A stretch of DNA of 64,000 nt from Anaerolineae bacterium (GCA_016926875.1 JAFGNU010000017.1:62001-126000), one strand, 5' to 3'. Shown: positions 26,595 to 35,569, counted from the first letter of the stretch. Notes: generated by a model from the letters alone, not told the origin. Numbers and translations are program-made.

Positions 26595-27692
26595 ATGACA
26601 GTTCGCCCACTTTTTGCTAACACATCAAGGCAACAGTCCCCTACAGGGGGCGTCAAACACCTGAGCAGCATGGCGCTGATCCTGTTGATCGTCGCCGCGC
26701 TGGACCTGGCATACATCACGCGCCCGCTGAAATATGACGAGCGCTTCACGCTGGAACACTATGCCATCACGCCGGACCGGGCGCTGTTCAGCTATTCCAC
26801 GCCCAACAACCACATGCTGCATTCGCTGCTGGTGTGGAGTATGACGGCGCTGGCAGGCGATTCGCGGGTGGCGGCGCGCTTCCCGACTTTTGCGTTGGCG
26901 CTGATCTCGGTGGCGCTGACTTACCGGCTGGCCCGCCGGATGCTCGATCCGCCAACCGGGCACGCGGCGGCGGCGCTGCTCGGCTCTACGCTGGCCTTCG
27001 CGGAGTATTCGATCAACGCGCGCGGCTATACGCTGACGCTGGTCCTCACGCTGCTGCTGGCCGAACGCCTGCTGTATCCCGATCACGCGCTGACCCGCTG
27101 CTGTCGCCGGGCGGTGCTGTTTATCTGCGGGGCGCTGGTCCTGACGCTGCCCTCGATGATCGTGCTGATTGGGGCGGCGGCGCTGTGGCTGGCGTGGGAT
27201 GCGGGACGCCTGCCGCTCCGGGCTTACGTGCACCGCTGGCGCCCGCTGATCGTGGGAGCAGGAATTGGCGGGCTGTTCTACGTGCCGCCGCTGATCGTCG
27301 GGGACATGCAGAGCCATATGCAGCGCTTTGGTTACACCGACCCGCTGGAAACATTCACCGGTTGGCTGGGCATGGTCTTCAGCACGGACGGGGCAAGCGT
27401 AGTGTTCGCGGTGGGGTGCCTCGTGGGCGGGGTGGCGCTGTGGACCCGGCCCCGGCTGCGACCGGTTCGCCGCTGGACGCTGGCCGCGCTGGGCTGCGCG
27501 CTGGTCCTGGGGCTGGCGCAGTGGGCGCTGACGGGCAGGCTGTTTTACCCGCGCAACTATTTATACCTGCTGGCGGTGCTGTGCCCGGTGGGCGGGCTGG
27601 GCCTGCGGATCATCTTCGGACGGCACGTGACGTGGGTCGCCGCCGGGCTGCTGCTGGTGAGCGCGATCCCGTTTCAGGCGCTGGGGGGATAA
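26595..27692 (+). CDS. Polytopic membrane glycosyltransferase-like protein (GT39/ArnT type)
   Basis: The protein has about nine hydrophobic segments and an early loop with KYDERFTLEHY. The acidic Asp/Glu pair in the first extracytoplasmic loop is a mark of GT-C enzymes such as PMT and ArnT. These use lipid-linked sugars to glycosylate surface molecules. It is shorter (365 residues) than most family members, so it may be a minimal version. I chose ATG 26595; TTG 26550 and ATG 26670 are alternatives, as no strong ribosome site is visible. Confidence 0.7.
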   Translation: MTVRPLFANTSRQQSPTGGVKHLSSMALILLIVAALDLAYITRPLKYDERFTLEHYAITPDRALFSYSTPNNHMLHSLLVWSMTALAGDSRVAARFPTFALALISVALTYRLARRMLDPPTGHAAAALLGSTLAFAEYSINARGYTLTLVLTLLLAERLLYPDHALTRCCRRAVLFICGALVLTLPSMIVLIGAAALWLAWDAGRLPLRAYVHRWRPLIVGAGIGGLFYVPPLIVGDMQSHMQRFGYTDPLETFTGWLGMVFSTDGASVVFAVGCLVGGVALWTRPRLRPVRRWTLAALGCALVLGLAQWALTGRLFYPRNYLYLLAVLCPVGGLGLRIIFGRHVTWVAAGLLLVSAIPFQALGG

Positions 27693-27720
27693 AAAACGGG
27701 GACGTTCCGCGAACGCCCCC
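27690..27720 (-). terminator. Terminator of the GH17-like gene
   Basis: On the minus strand a GGGGGCGTTC / GAACGTCCCC stem is followed by GTTTTTT. It overlaps the last codons of the convergent membrane gene. Confidence 0.7.
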
Positions 27721-27732
27721 ATCAACCAGCGC

Positions 27733-29178
27733 CTACTCCTCGGACCATTCAAAGCGGATGTCATCCAGGTAGATGGTAGTAGTGGGTTCGGTGGTATTGG
27801 TCACCCACACAAAGCCGCCCATGATGTGGCTGAGGTCCTGCCGGTACAGCGAGATCGTATACTGCTGCCACTCCGCCGAGAGCCTCATCATGTCGGTTTC
27901 TTTGGGATTCTCCATCGAATCGCACACATCGCCAGCAGCCGTTCGCAGCCCGCCGACTTTAAATTGCGCGATCTCGCCGCCGTTCTCGCCCCTGGCCCAG
28001 AATGTAAGCCTGGTCCAGCCGCGCAGATTATAGCCGCCTTTTTCTTCACACCAATCGCTGCCTGGGGGATACCACCAATATATTCCGGCCCAACCGGCGT
28101 TACAGGAAGCCGATGGCGTGTAGGTGATGCGAATCGCATCGCTGCCCGAATGGGGATTGCTCTGATCCTCCTCATCGACGTCGATGTCATTGTAGCAACC
28201 CATCCAGCCCTCTGGCACAAAGTGGTTATCCGGAGCCTCGAAATCAGCATACACGTAAAAAGGCGGGTAGCCTTTGGTGATATAGTTGGCCGCAGCCTTT
28301 GGCGTCCGGTCGCTGGCGAACAACCCCCAATGCTCGCCTACACCGTCTTCAACCTTCCAGGGCTGATCGAACGCCTCGAAGTACACAAACCGTATACCGC
28401 TGTCACGCATATACAGATAGTACTCCGCCTGCTGGTACTCGCTAAGGTCTTCATCGCCTGCCGTTGGCAGCCCGACCTCCTTCAAAACAACGGCAATATC
28501 CCCGGTCAACGCCTGCAAGCCGTCGTATTTTTCCTGCGTCCAGTCAAACGCCTCAACCGGATCAAGATAGTTCTGCCAGTAAGGATGCACCGTTGGGAAA
28601 ATCCAGTCACCAACAGTTAACAGCGCCTCGTCGGTGGAATACAACGACACAACATCGGTTGTGGTAACGGGCTTTCCGGTCTGCTCGCGCAGATCGATGA
28701 TCGCGGCCTTCAACGTGTCGAAGTCGTAGCGGCCAAAATTGATCCCCTCGTTGCCAACCACGTAGCCGTCCACGTCCGCCGCCGCCGTTACTGCCGCCAT
28801 TGTTTCATCGGGATCACCGGGCGTCCAGATGCCCATCACCACGCCCTCGAAACCGGCTTCACGCGCCAGCCGGGGCACGTTGGACAGGACACCGCCCGCG
28901 CCATACGTCACGATCCCCCGAAAACCCGCCTCGTACAGCACGCGTAAATCCTCGGCCATATCGGCGTCGGCAGGCACCACAGGCGGGTCAGATTCCGGGT
29001 TGTAGTTGGTCGGGGAATAAGCTACCCAGGGAAAGCTGTCGAACTTCTGGATCAGTGCCGCCGTCAAATCGTCCTGCGCATGACCGCCCGGCAGACAAGG
29101 CGCGGTCATCGCCCAAACCAGGGTGATGATCACACACACCAACAAATTTCGTTTCCCAAAACGCTTTAGTCCCATCAT
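27733..29178 (-). CDS. Secreted GH17-like glucanase with C-terminal jelly-roll domain
   Basis: A signal peptide (NLLVCVIITLVWAMTAPCLP) precedes a TIM-barrel region of residues ~40-320. GYVVGNEG carries the likely acid/base Glu and VVLKEVGLPTAG the likely nucleophile Glu, as in exo-beta-1,3-glucanases of GH17. Residues ~330-481 form a beta-sandwich carbohydrate-binding-like domain with RLTFWARGENGG and a closing IYLDDIRFEWSEE. This domain resembles the C-terminal domain of the TIR protein just upstream. The ATG at 29178 has an AGGAGAT site. It would act at the cell surface or outside. Confidence 0.8.
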   Translation of the reverse strand: MMGLKRFGKRNLLVCVIITLVWAMTAPCLPGGHAQDDLTAALIQKFDSFPWVAYSPTNYNPESDPPVVPADADMAEDLRVLYEAGFRGIVTYGAGGVLSNVPRLAREAGFEGVVMGIWTPGDPDETMAAVTAAADVDGYVVGNEGINFGRYDFDTLKAAIIDLREQTGKPVTTTDVVSLYSTDEALLTVGDWIFPTVHPYWQNYLDPVEAFDWTQEKYDGLQALTGDIAVVLKEVGLPTAGDEDLSEYQQAEYYLYMRDSGIRFVYFEAFDQPWKVEDGVGEHWGLFASDRTPKAAANYITKGYPPFYVYADFEAPDNHFVPEGWMGCYNDIDVDEEDQSNPHSGSDAIRITYTPSASCNAGWAGIYWWYPPGSDWCEEKGGYNLRGWTRLTFWARGENGGEIAQFKVGGLRTAAGDVCDSMENPKETDMMRLSAEWQQYTISLYRQDLSHIMGGFVWVTNTTEPTTTIYLDDIRFEWSEE

Positions 29179-29220
29179 GATCTCCTGTAACAGACTAACT
29201 TTAGCGTTATCTCAACACGC

Positions 29221-30354
29221 TCAAGGCGTGCCAAAACCGAACCCGCCGATACACACACTGCCCTCTTGATCAAGGTGATAACTGGCCCCAATGGTCAGGT
29301 ATTCCAGGTTGTCCAGATCAACTTCGTGTTCCTCAAACGTAGACAAGGGAATAACGATCCGCTGCGCTCCCTCGAACAACGGTTGGATGTTTTCACGCCA
29401 CTCATTACCGCCCGCGTCTATCAGGCTGACCCGAAACTGCTCGCCGCCCGTTTCTCCCTGTGCCCAGAACACCAGATGGGTAGCACCGCCCACCACCTGT
29501 AAATCCGGCGGCAGTTGGATTTTGCACCCGGCAAAACTGTTGCGCCGCGACACGTCCCACGTGAGACGGGCGGCATCCGGCACGCCAGGCAGATCACACT
29601 GTTCATCCGGCAGAAACAGCAGGCCCCCCTCGCCCTCAAACTTACTCGCCTTGCACAGCGATTTGAGCTGCCCCGCCGGGAACAATGTTTGTTGGGGAGT
29701 GGGCATGGGCGCCGGTGTTTGCTGCGGTGTAGGAATCAGCGTCTCGGTTGGGGAAAGCGAAGTAGATACGACCGTCGGTGTCGCAGTTGATAGTTCGGCA
29801 GCCTTGATGGGATTGTTGATGGGGCAGGCTGCATCACAAAACAGGCCGGTCACCACCGCCAGAACGACAACAAATGCTATCTTCAACGGTAAACCGATAT
29901 GCTTTGGGAGTTTTGATCTGGGTGGGGGTGGCGGGCATAACTTCTCCGGTCCCACGCCCATTAGTTCAGCTATTGCACGCCTTAATTCTATGAATCCGTG
30001 TTCCTCATCCTCAACAAAACTGATGCGTTGGATACGACCATAGCGAAAAGGGATATCCTTTTCGGGCACCGATCGCAGCATTAGCAACATGAGGGATTTC
30101 GCTGTACGGTCGGCATAGTCCCATTCGTCGAGTACGTTCTTGCTCGTGACGCTTTCCGGGGTCATGACGCCGATAACCACGTCCGACGCTTTCAATCCCG
30201 CGAAAACGGCATCGTCCCAGCCCTTTTTTCCCGGCGTGGCATAAGGAATGTCATCCACATCGAGCCATGTTTCACAGCCCCACGTCCGCAGTCGTTCATC
30301 CAAACGCCGGGCGAACGCCAAATCTTCACGCTTGTAGCTGATAAAAACTTGCAT
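29221..30354 (-). CDS. TIR domain protein with one TM segment and an outer jelly-roll domain
   Basis: Start ATG 30354 follows GGGGGAAG. Residues 1-~135 are a TIR domain (MQVFISYKREDLAFARRL), with Glu77 in LDEWDY at the catalytic position. A Pro-rich stretch leads to one transmembrane helix at ~157-173 (LKIAFVVVLAVVTGLFC), then a Thr/Pro/Gln linker. Residues ~230-377 form a beta-sandwich with HLVFWAQGETGG. The domain order predicts TIR inside and a sugar-binding-like domain outside, like a receptor. The outer domain resembles that of the GH17-like neighbour (42-base gap), suggesting an operon or shared ligand (inference). Confidence 0.85.
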   Translation of the reverse strand: MQVFISYKREDLAFARRLDERLRTWGCETWLDVDDIPYATPGKKGWDDAVFAGLKASDVVIGVMTPESVTSKNVLDEWDYADRTAKSLMLLMLRSVPEKDIPFRYGRIQRISFVEDEEHGFIELRRAIAELMGVGPEKLCPPPPPRSKLPKHIGLPLKIAFVVVLAVVTGLFCDAACPINNPIKAAELSTATPTVVSTSLSPTETLIPTPQQTPAPMPTPQQTLFPAGQLKSLCKASKFEGEGGLLFLPDEQCDLPGVPDAARLTWDVSRRNSFAGCKIQLPPDLQVVGGATHLVFWAQGETGGEQFRVSLIDAGGNEWRENIQPLFEGAQRIVIPLSTFEEHEVDLDNLEYLTIGASYHLDQEGSVCIGGFGFGTP

Positions 30355-30431
30355 CGCTTCCCCCAACAGCAGTATCAGAGAATATGACCATTGTATCATA
30401 AGTATTTATAGTTTTATGAATACTTAGAGAA

Positions 30432-30468
30432 TCAAAACAGCGCCAATCACTGCCTGGGATTGACGCTG
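30432..30468 (-). terminator. Terminator of the terminase-portal unit
   Basis: On the minus strand CAGCGTCAATC / GATTGGCGCTG (11 bp, one mismatch) is followed by TTTTGATT, 25 bases past the portal stop codon. It makes the unit self-contained. Confidence 0.7.
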
Positions 30469-30492
30469 CTGTTAGCCGTGATACAAGCTCGC

Positions 30493-31779
30493 TTATTCTC
30501 CCGCGGCCACCTCACCGGGCGGCGGCTCGACTTCAACCGGCACGCCTTCATCCTCCGGCGCGGGATCGCGCACCGGTTCATTTTCCGCCCCTGTGTCCGT
30601 CTCAGCCTCCGGCCCATCGCCCCAGGGCACTGGCCCAAGCTGGAAGTAGCGCGCCCGGATTTCGTTCACGCTCAGCACGCCGCGCGCCGCGCGGATTTCC
30701 TCGAAGGTGGCCGATTTGTCCTGCGGGCGGATGTCGTCAAAGCACCCAACGAGATCGCCCGCATAAAACGGCAGCAGGTCGGTCGTGATCTTCTCCGCGA
30801 TACGCACCAGCTTCGGCCACAGCGTCCGCTCGATGAACACCCGCTCGCCGACCAGCGCGTTCGCCTCGGTCGCGTTCTCGCTGAACATGCCGACCGGGAT
30901 GCCGAATATCTGGAAGATTTCCTCGCGGTTGAAGCGCCGCGCGTTCAGAAAGTCCATGTCCTGCTGGCTTAGCCCGACGTTGTGCCACTCCACCGACGCG
31001 CCGCGCAAAAAGGCCGTCTTGCGCTCGCGTCCACCGTAGGCCGTGCGCCACTCGCGCTTGAGCCGCTCAAAGTCGGCGTCACTCACCCGCTCGCGGATCG
31101 CCACGATGCCCGCCGGGACGGCCATTCCCTCGCCAAAGTAGCGCCGGTTCCAGTCGGCCATCGCCCGGTCGGACTCGACCGCCAGCCGCGCCGCTTCGAG
31201 CGCGCTCAGGCCGTAGTAGTCGTTGGCCGGGTGCCAGCGCCGGAAGTGCACCACCTCGGATGCGTCCAGCGGCACGCGCCGCCCGTCCACCTCGTAGATA
31301 TAGCCGCGCACGCCGCGCACCGGGTCCGGCACGATGCTGACGCGATCCGGGCGCAGCGGCCACAGTTCCAGCGGCGGACCGCCCGCCTGCCCCGCCAGGA
31401 ACCAGTAGGCGTTGCCGTGAATTTCCAGGTGCCCAACCGTGTGTTCGAGCAGCTCAAAGCGGCTCATCAACGGATTCGGACGCCGCAGCAGGCGCTCAAA
31501 AGGATGATCCGCGATCTCGATGGTCTGCTCGCCCACGCGCGCCAGCACCCGGAAGGGCACCAGCGCCGCCGCCTCGGCGATGCGGTTGACCGCCACGTAC
31601 ACCCACGGACTACCCATGTACACGCCCGCGTACCGGCTCGCCTGTCCAAACTCCGGCGGCGTTTCCGGCAGCGGTTCCCCGATCACCGCCGACTCGACGC
31701 GCTGGATCACGCTGGCCGGTCGCCATTTCACATAGCCGATCCGCCGCAGCACCCGTTCGATTAGCGTTGTATTCGCCAT
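30493..31779 (-). CDS. Phage portal protein (HK97 type)
   Basis: The 428-residue protein matches the HK97 portal family in length and layout: WVYVAVNRIAEAAALVPFRV, then HPFERLLRRPNPLMSRFELL, then HGNAYWFLAG, ELWPLRPDRVSIV and the later NREEIFQIFGIPVGMFSEN helix region. The acidic, Pro-rich C-terminal tail is typical. Portals form the 12-subunit ring at one capsid vertex for DNA packaging. The ATG at 31779 follows AAAGGGACAGG. It lies 90 bases after the large terminase, in standard phage order. Confidence 0.88.
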   Translation of the reverse strand: MANTTLIERVLRRIGYVKWRPASVIQRVESAVIGEPLPETPPEFGQASRYAGVYMGSPWVYVAVNRIAEAAALVPFRVLARVGEQTIEIADHPFERLLRRPNPLMSRFELLEHTVGHLEIHGNAYWFLAGQAGGPPLELWPLRPDRVSIVPDPVRGVRGYIYEVDGRRVPLDASEVVHFRRWHPANDYYGLSALEAARLAVESDRAMADWNRRYFGEGMAVPAGIVAIRERVSDADFERLKREWRTAYGGRERKTAFLRGASVEWHNVGLSQQDMDFLNARRFNREEIFQIFGIPVGMFSENATEANALVGERVFIERTLWPKLVRIAEKITTDLLPFYAGDLVGCFDDIRPQDKSATFEEIRAARGVLSVNEIRARYFQLGPVPWGDGPEAETDTGAENEPVRDPAPEDEGVPVEVEPPPGEVAAGE

Positions 31780-31869
31780 GTGTCCTGTCCCTTTCTACTA
31801 CCAATCAGGTTTGATGCTCATCCGGTGCTTAGCCATCAATGAGCCGGTAAAGCTGGCCTCACCACCCGC

Positions 31870-33060
31870 CTATACAAAACTGATGCCCGGCGCGGCGTTG
31901 GTCGCCCCGTGCCATGCCAGCGCCAGCGCGATCACCGTGTCGTCGTGATCGCCCGGCGGCGCGCTGTAGCGAAAGCACCCACTCGGCAGGCGTTCCAATG
32001 CATACGCCTGGAGTTCGCCCATCAGCACCGGGTCGGGCAGGATCGCCAGTTCGCCGCGTTCGAGCGCCAGCGCCAGCGATTCGATCAGCGGCCCCTTGCT
32101 GCTGGCCGTCATGGTGAAGGGCATCACTGGCAGGCCCTCGGTTTGCAGCGCCTCGATGTTTGGCCCGCCGATGCTGTTTGCCTCCGCCCAGATGGCATCC
32201 GGCTGCCACCGCTCCGCCACCGCTGCCAGCCGCCCGCGCTGCAAGCCCCAGCCGATCTCATTGAAGCGGTCCAGCGCCACCAGCCGCCGCTCCGTGACCG
32301 ACAGCACCGCAATGGCCGTGAAATCGTTGTCCCGCCCCCAGTCCACGCCGAACACGACCCGCTCGCCGGGCAGCGGCGCCGAGCGCGCGTCCGCCGTTGC
32401 CGCCGCTTCCACGCGCCGGAACACGCCGCCCGTATCGGCCAGGAACTCCGCGAGATATTCTTGGCGGAACAGCCGCTCCGGCAGCAGGGCGCGCGCCGCC
32501 TCGATCTCCGCCGGGTCGATCAGCGGGTTAGCCGACGTCGGGAAGCGCCAGCTTTGCCACTGGGACTGCGCCGGGTTCTGGCCCAGCATGTACAGCCCCC
32601 AAAACCAGTTGCGCCCGCGCGGCGTGCTCAGGAACAAGCCTTCCCCGCGCCGGTCGGCCAGCGCCGGGCGGATGGCCGCCGCCCACACGTCCGGGTGCAG
32701 GTAGGCTGCCTCGTCCAGCACGGCCACGTCCAGCCCGGACCCGCGCAGATCGTCGGGGTTGTGCCCGCTGCGCACCACGATCACGCCGCCGCCCGGCAGT
32801 TCGATGCGCCGCATATCTTCACACTTGACCCGCCACACCCCGGACAGGCTCGCTTTCAGCCCCCGCCACACATCGTCGGCCATGCGATACGTCGGGCTGA
32901 TCCACCAGCCGGTCAGCCCGTCCAGCGCACGCTCAATCAGCAGAATCTTGCCCGTCTCCGTCTTCCCGAAGCGGCGACCGCAGGCTACCACTTTGAAGCG
33001 GGCCGGGTGCCGCAGGATGTCGATCTGCCCAGGGTGTGGTTGATACAGGTTGACCGTCAC
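31870..33060 (-). CDS. Phage terminase large subunit
   Basis: The 396-residue protein keeps both activities. The ATPase has Walker A ACGRRFGKTE (residues 26-35) and Walker B VAVLDEAAY (Asp116, Glu117). The RuvC-like nuclease has VVFGVDWGRDNDFTA (Asp240, Asp244) and PPGDHDDTVIAL (Asp371, Asp373/374) near the end. It would cut and pump DNA into capsids. The GTG start at 33060 has GGAG ten bases upstream and lies inside the previous gene, an overlap of 128 bases. All active-site residues are intact, which argues against simple decay. Confidence 0.9.
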   Translation of the reverse strand: MTVNLYQPHPGQIDILRHPARFKVVACGRRFGKTETGKILLIERALDGLTGWWISPTYRMADDVWRGLKASLSGVWRVKCEDMRRIELPGGGVIVVRSGHNPDDLRGSGLDVAVLDEAAYLHPDVWAAAIRPALADRRGEGLFLSTPRGRNWFWGLYMLGQNPAQSQWQSWRFPTSANPLIDPAEIEAARALLPERLFRQEYLAEFLADTGGVFRRVEAAATADARSAPLPGERVVFGVDWGRDNDFTAIAVLSVTERRLVALDRFNEIGWGLQRGRLAAVAERWQPDAIWAEANSIGGPNIEALQTEGLPVMPFTMTASSKGPLIESLALALERGELAILPDPVLMGELQAYALERLPSGCFRYSAPPGDHDDTVIALALAWHGATNAAPGISFV

Positions 33061-33463
33061 GGCTCACATACTCCACGCGAATTGTTTGATCGGACGAAAA
33101 ATCGATCTGCCCCTTGTTCAGCACGCCGGTGCGCCGGATCAATCCCACCCGGTCCAGCACATCGCGCGCCGCCTGTACCGCCACCCGCGTATCGTCGCCT
33201 TCCAGCGCCCGCCGCAGCACGGCGACAGCTTCCGGCGTCAGCGCGTTCAGCGCCGCCAGCGTATCCTGCACCTGCCCGTTCTGCTGCATACAGCGCAGCA
33301 GCGCTGCAAAATCTTCGCTTGCCTGCCACGCGGCCAGCGTCGCCGGACGGACGCGCACCATCTGTGCCACCTCGTCCGCGCTGTGCCCCTCGGCCAGCAG
33401 CCGGATCGCGCGGCACACCCGCTGCTCAACCGGCGGGCGGTCGCGCTGTTTGCCCCCACTCAT
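32933..33463 (-). CDS. HTH protein, small terminase-like
   Basis: The ATG at 33463 follows GGAGGTGAG. The 176-residue protein has an N-terminal homeodomain-like HTH (VEQRVCRAIRLLAEGHSADE, then VAQMVRVRPATLAAWQ), as in many phage small terminase subunits. It is followed by a helical region (TLAALNALTPEAVAVLRRAL) for oligomerisation and a VLNKGQIDF segment. The last ~43 codons overlap the large terminase in another frame, so the natural C-terminus may be shorter, or a frameshift may exist. It is first in its unit, 160 bases after the SOS-like promoter. Confidence 0.7.
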   Translation of the reverse strand: MSGGKQRDRPPVEQRVCRAIRLLAEGHSADEVAQMVRVRPATLAAWQASEDFAALLRCMQQNGQVQDTLAALNALTPEAVAVLRRALEGDDTRVAVQAARDVLDRVGLIRRTGVLNKGQIDFSSDQTIRVEYVSRDGQPVSTTPWADRHPAAPGPLQSGSLRSPLREDGDGQDSAD

Positions 33464-33621
33464 ACGACTCACCTCCACTCGCCATCCAGGCAGGCGCCCC
33501 CACCATCGACCGGCACGCCCGGCCACCTGCACAGGACTCACCCTCGCGGCTCTCGTTAACGGCACCTGCTGCCCACCCGCTGATTTTCAGGTCCGCGCCC
33601 GCCCAGGTGACCGGGATGATC

Positions 33622-33651
33622 CCAGTTTAGCACAAATGTTCTGTTTGTCTA
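33622..33651 (-). promoter_or_regulatory. SOS-like box and promoter of the terminase-portal unit
   Basis: The 30 bases are identical to 20919-20948. On the minus strand they give TAGACA (33651-33646), a 16-base spacer holding GAACATTTGTGC (33641-33630), and TAAACT (33629-33624). Similarity continues weakly ~20 bases further upstream. The rest of 33464-33884 has no gene that I can support. Confidence 0.65.
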
Positions 33652-33884
33652 TCGTCGTTAACTGTGATTTTTATGTCTCATTCTTAAGTGCGAGAGATAT
33701 CAGCACAGTGGGAAAACAGCGTTGTACGCATATTTCACACTCGCAAGGTGTCTTTCTTGAATTGAGCACAAAACCTCTGCGCGGCAGTTTGTGATACGGT
33801 GTAGAATGAATCCATCACACCCGTCTGATACACTGCTGCACTATCGTCGCGCCTACTCGCAGGTTTGATCGCCGGGAGGAACGA

Positions 33885-35447
33885 ATGCCGAGGAAACCAA
33901 CCGTTCTTTTGCTGACCCTGTCCTTGATGCTGGCAGCGCTTGGCCCGGTCATGCCTGTCGCCGCCCAGGGCGGGCCGGACTACTGGCCCACCGATGGTTG
34001 GCAGTTCTCCACACCGGAGGAACAGGGCATGGACTCCGACAAGCTGGCCGATGCGCTCGCATTTTTATTGGAACAGGACGATTACACTATCCACAGCCTG
34101 ACCGTCGTCCGCAACGGGTACATGGTGGTTGACGCTTATTTCTATCCTTTTGAACCGGACGCGCTCCACGATATCGCCTCTGTGACCAAGAGCTTTACCG
34201 CGACACTGATCGGCATTGCCATCCAGCAGGGCTATCTCCCAGGCGTGGAAGAACCGGTACTGAGTTTTTTCATTGATCGCGAGATCGCCAACGTGGACGC
34301 CAATAAAGAAGCACAGACCATAAAAGACCTGCTGACCATGCGCACCGGCTTTGCCTGTGATGCTTCGAACGGTGAGATCACCTTGCAGCAAATGCTCGCC
34401 AGCCCGGAGTGGGTGCAGTTCACACTCGACCTGCCAATGCTGGGCGCACCGGGCGAGGTATGGGAGTATTGCAGTCCCGGCGTACACCTCCTGAGCGCCA
34501 TTGTGACCTATGCCAGCGGCCTGCCCCTGTGGGACTTCGCGCAGATGACCCTGTTTGATCCACTGGGTTTTGATGACTCGCTGTGGCCCGCCGATGCCTA
34601 CGGGTATACCTACGGTTGGGGCGACCTGCGCATCACGCCGCACGACATGGCGAAACTCGGCTTCCTGTATCTCAATGACGGCGTGTGGGCCGGCACACGG
34701 CTCCTGCCGGAAGACTGGGTAGCAACCGCTACCAGCCCGGCAGGTAACGGCACCGATCACTACGGCTACCTGTGGTGGCTGGAAAACGACGGCTATTCCG
34801 CGCATGGGCGAGGCGGGCAGTCCATCTTTGTCATCCCGGAGGATGAACTGATCGTGGTCACCACCGCCGGTGGTGGGAACACGGGAGTAGCGCGGGACGT
34901 CCTGGACGATTTTATTCGACCCGCTATCCAGAGTAATGATCCGCTGCCGCCCAACCCGGACGGCTATAACCGCTTGCAGGCTTTGCACGGCGAGGCGTTA
35001 CAACCAGTCGAAGTCTTGCTCGCCGAACCACAGCCCATCCCTCCACTGCCTGACATCGCCGCCAACATCTCCGGAAAAACCTACCTGCTGGAGGATAACT
35101 TTTTTGGCTTGCGAGCCGTTGTGTTGAGCTTTGACCGGCCAGACGAAGCCACGCTGATCGTCCCCACCACCGAACACCCCTCTGGCGATCCGTTGTTCGA
35201 GTGGCAGATCGGGCTGGACGGCCTGCCGCGCATCACTCCCGGACGGATGAACATGCCCGCCGCAGCCATCGGCGGCTGGGTATCGGATGATACCTTTGAG
35301 ATAGAGATTGACGAAATCGGCAACAATTTCTGCTGGCGGATCAGCTTGACCTTTGACGGTGACCACGTGATCGTCACTATGCAAGACCTGACCGGCTTTT
35401 ATGGTCAGCCGCTGGTTATTCAGGGCTGCCTGGAAGGCAGCCGCTAA
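33885..35447 (+). CDS. Secreted class C beta-lactamase-like serine hydrolase
   Basis: A signal peptide (LLLTLSLMLAALGPVMPVAA) precedes a serine hydrolase domain. It has SVTK at residues 99-102 (SxxK, catalytic Ser99), YCS in the position of YxN, and HGRGGQ in the position of KTG/HxG. At 520 residues it has an extra C-terminal beta-rich domain (~390-520), as in many class C-like esterases and peptidases. True resistance is not implied: the family covers beta-lactamases, DD-peptidases and esterases. GGGAGGAACGA supports the ATG. It is divergent from the terminase unit. Confidence 0.85.
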   Translation: MPRKPTVLLLTLSLMLAALGPVMPVAAQGGPDYWPTDGWQFSTPEEQGMDSDKLADALAFLLEQDDYTIHSLTVVRNGYMVVDAYFYPFEPDALHDIASVTKSFTATLIGIAIQQGYLPGVEEPVLSFFIDREIANVDANKEAQTIKDLLTMRTGFACDASNGEITLQQMLASPEWVQFTLDLPMLGAPGEVWEYCSPGVHLLSAIVTYASGLPLWDFAQMTLFDPLGFDDSLWPADAYGYTYGWGDLRITPHDMAKLGFLYLNDGVWAGTRLLPEDWVATATSPAGNGTDHYGYLWWLENDGYSAHGRGGQSIFVIPEDELIVVTTAGGGNTGVARDVLDDFIRPAIQSNDPLPPNPDGYNRLQALHGEALQPVEVLLAEPQPIPPLPDIAANISGKTYLLEDNFFGLRAVVLSFDRPDEATLIVPTTEHPSGDPLFEWQIGLDGLPRITPGRMNMPAAAIGGWVSDDTFEIEIDEIGNNFCWRISLTFDGDHVIVTMQDLTGFYGQPLVIQGCLEGSR

Positions 35448-35569
35448 AACAACATGCAAGAACTGCGCACGGAGAGGCATACCTGGACGAGTATGCCTCG
35501 CGCTGATCCGGCCCGGCGCCTTCCTGTCCTGGTCGTGTTGTTCGGTTCGAGCAGATGCAGAATACAGGT

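Noticed and set aside
14169-33463. A complete, active prophage
   Set aside because: No integrase, excisionase, replication, lysis, tape-measure or att-like repeats were seen, and host-like genes interrupt the module; the structural genes alone do not make a prophage.
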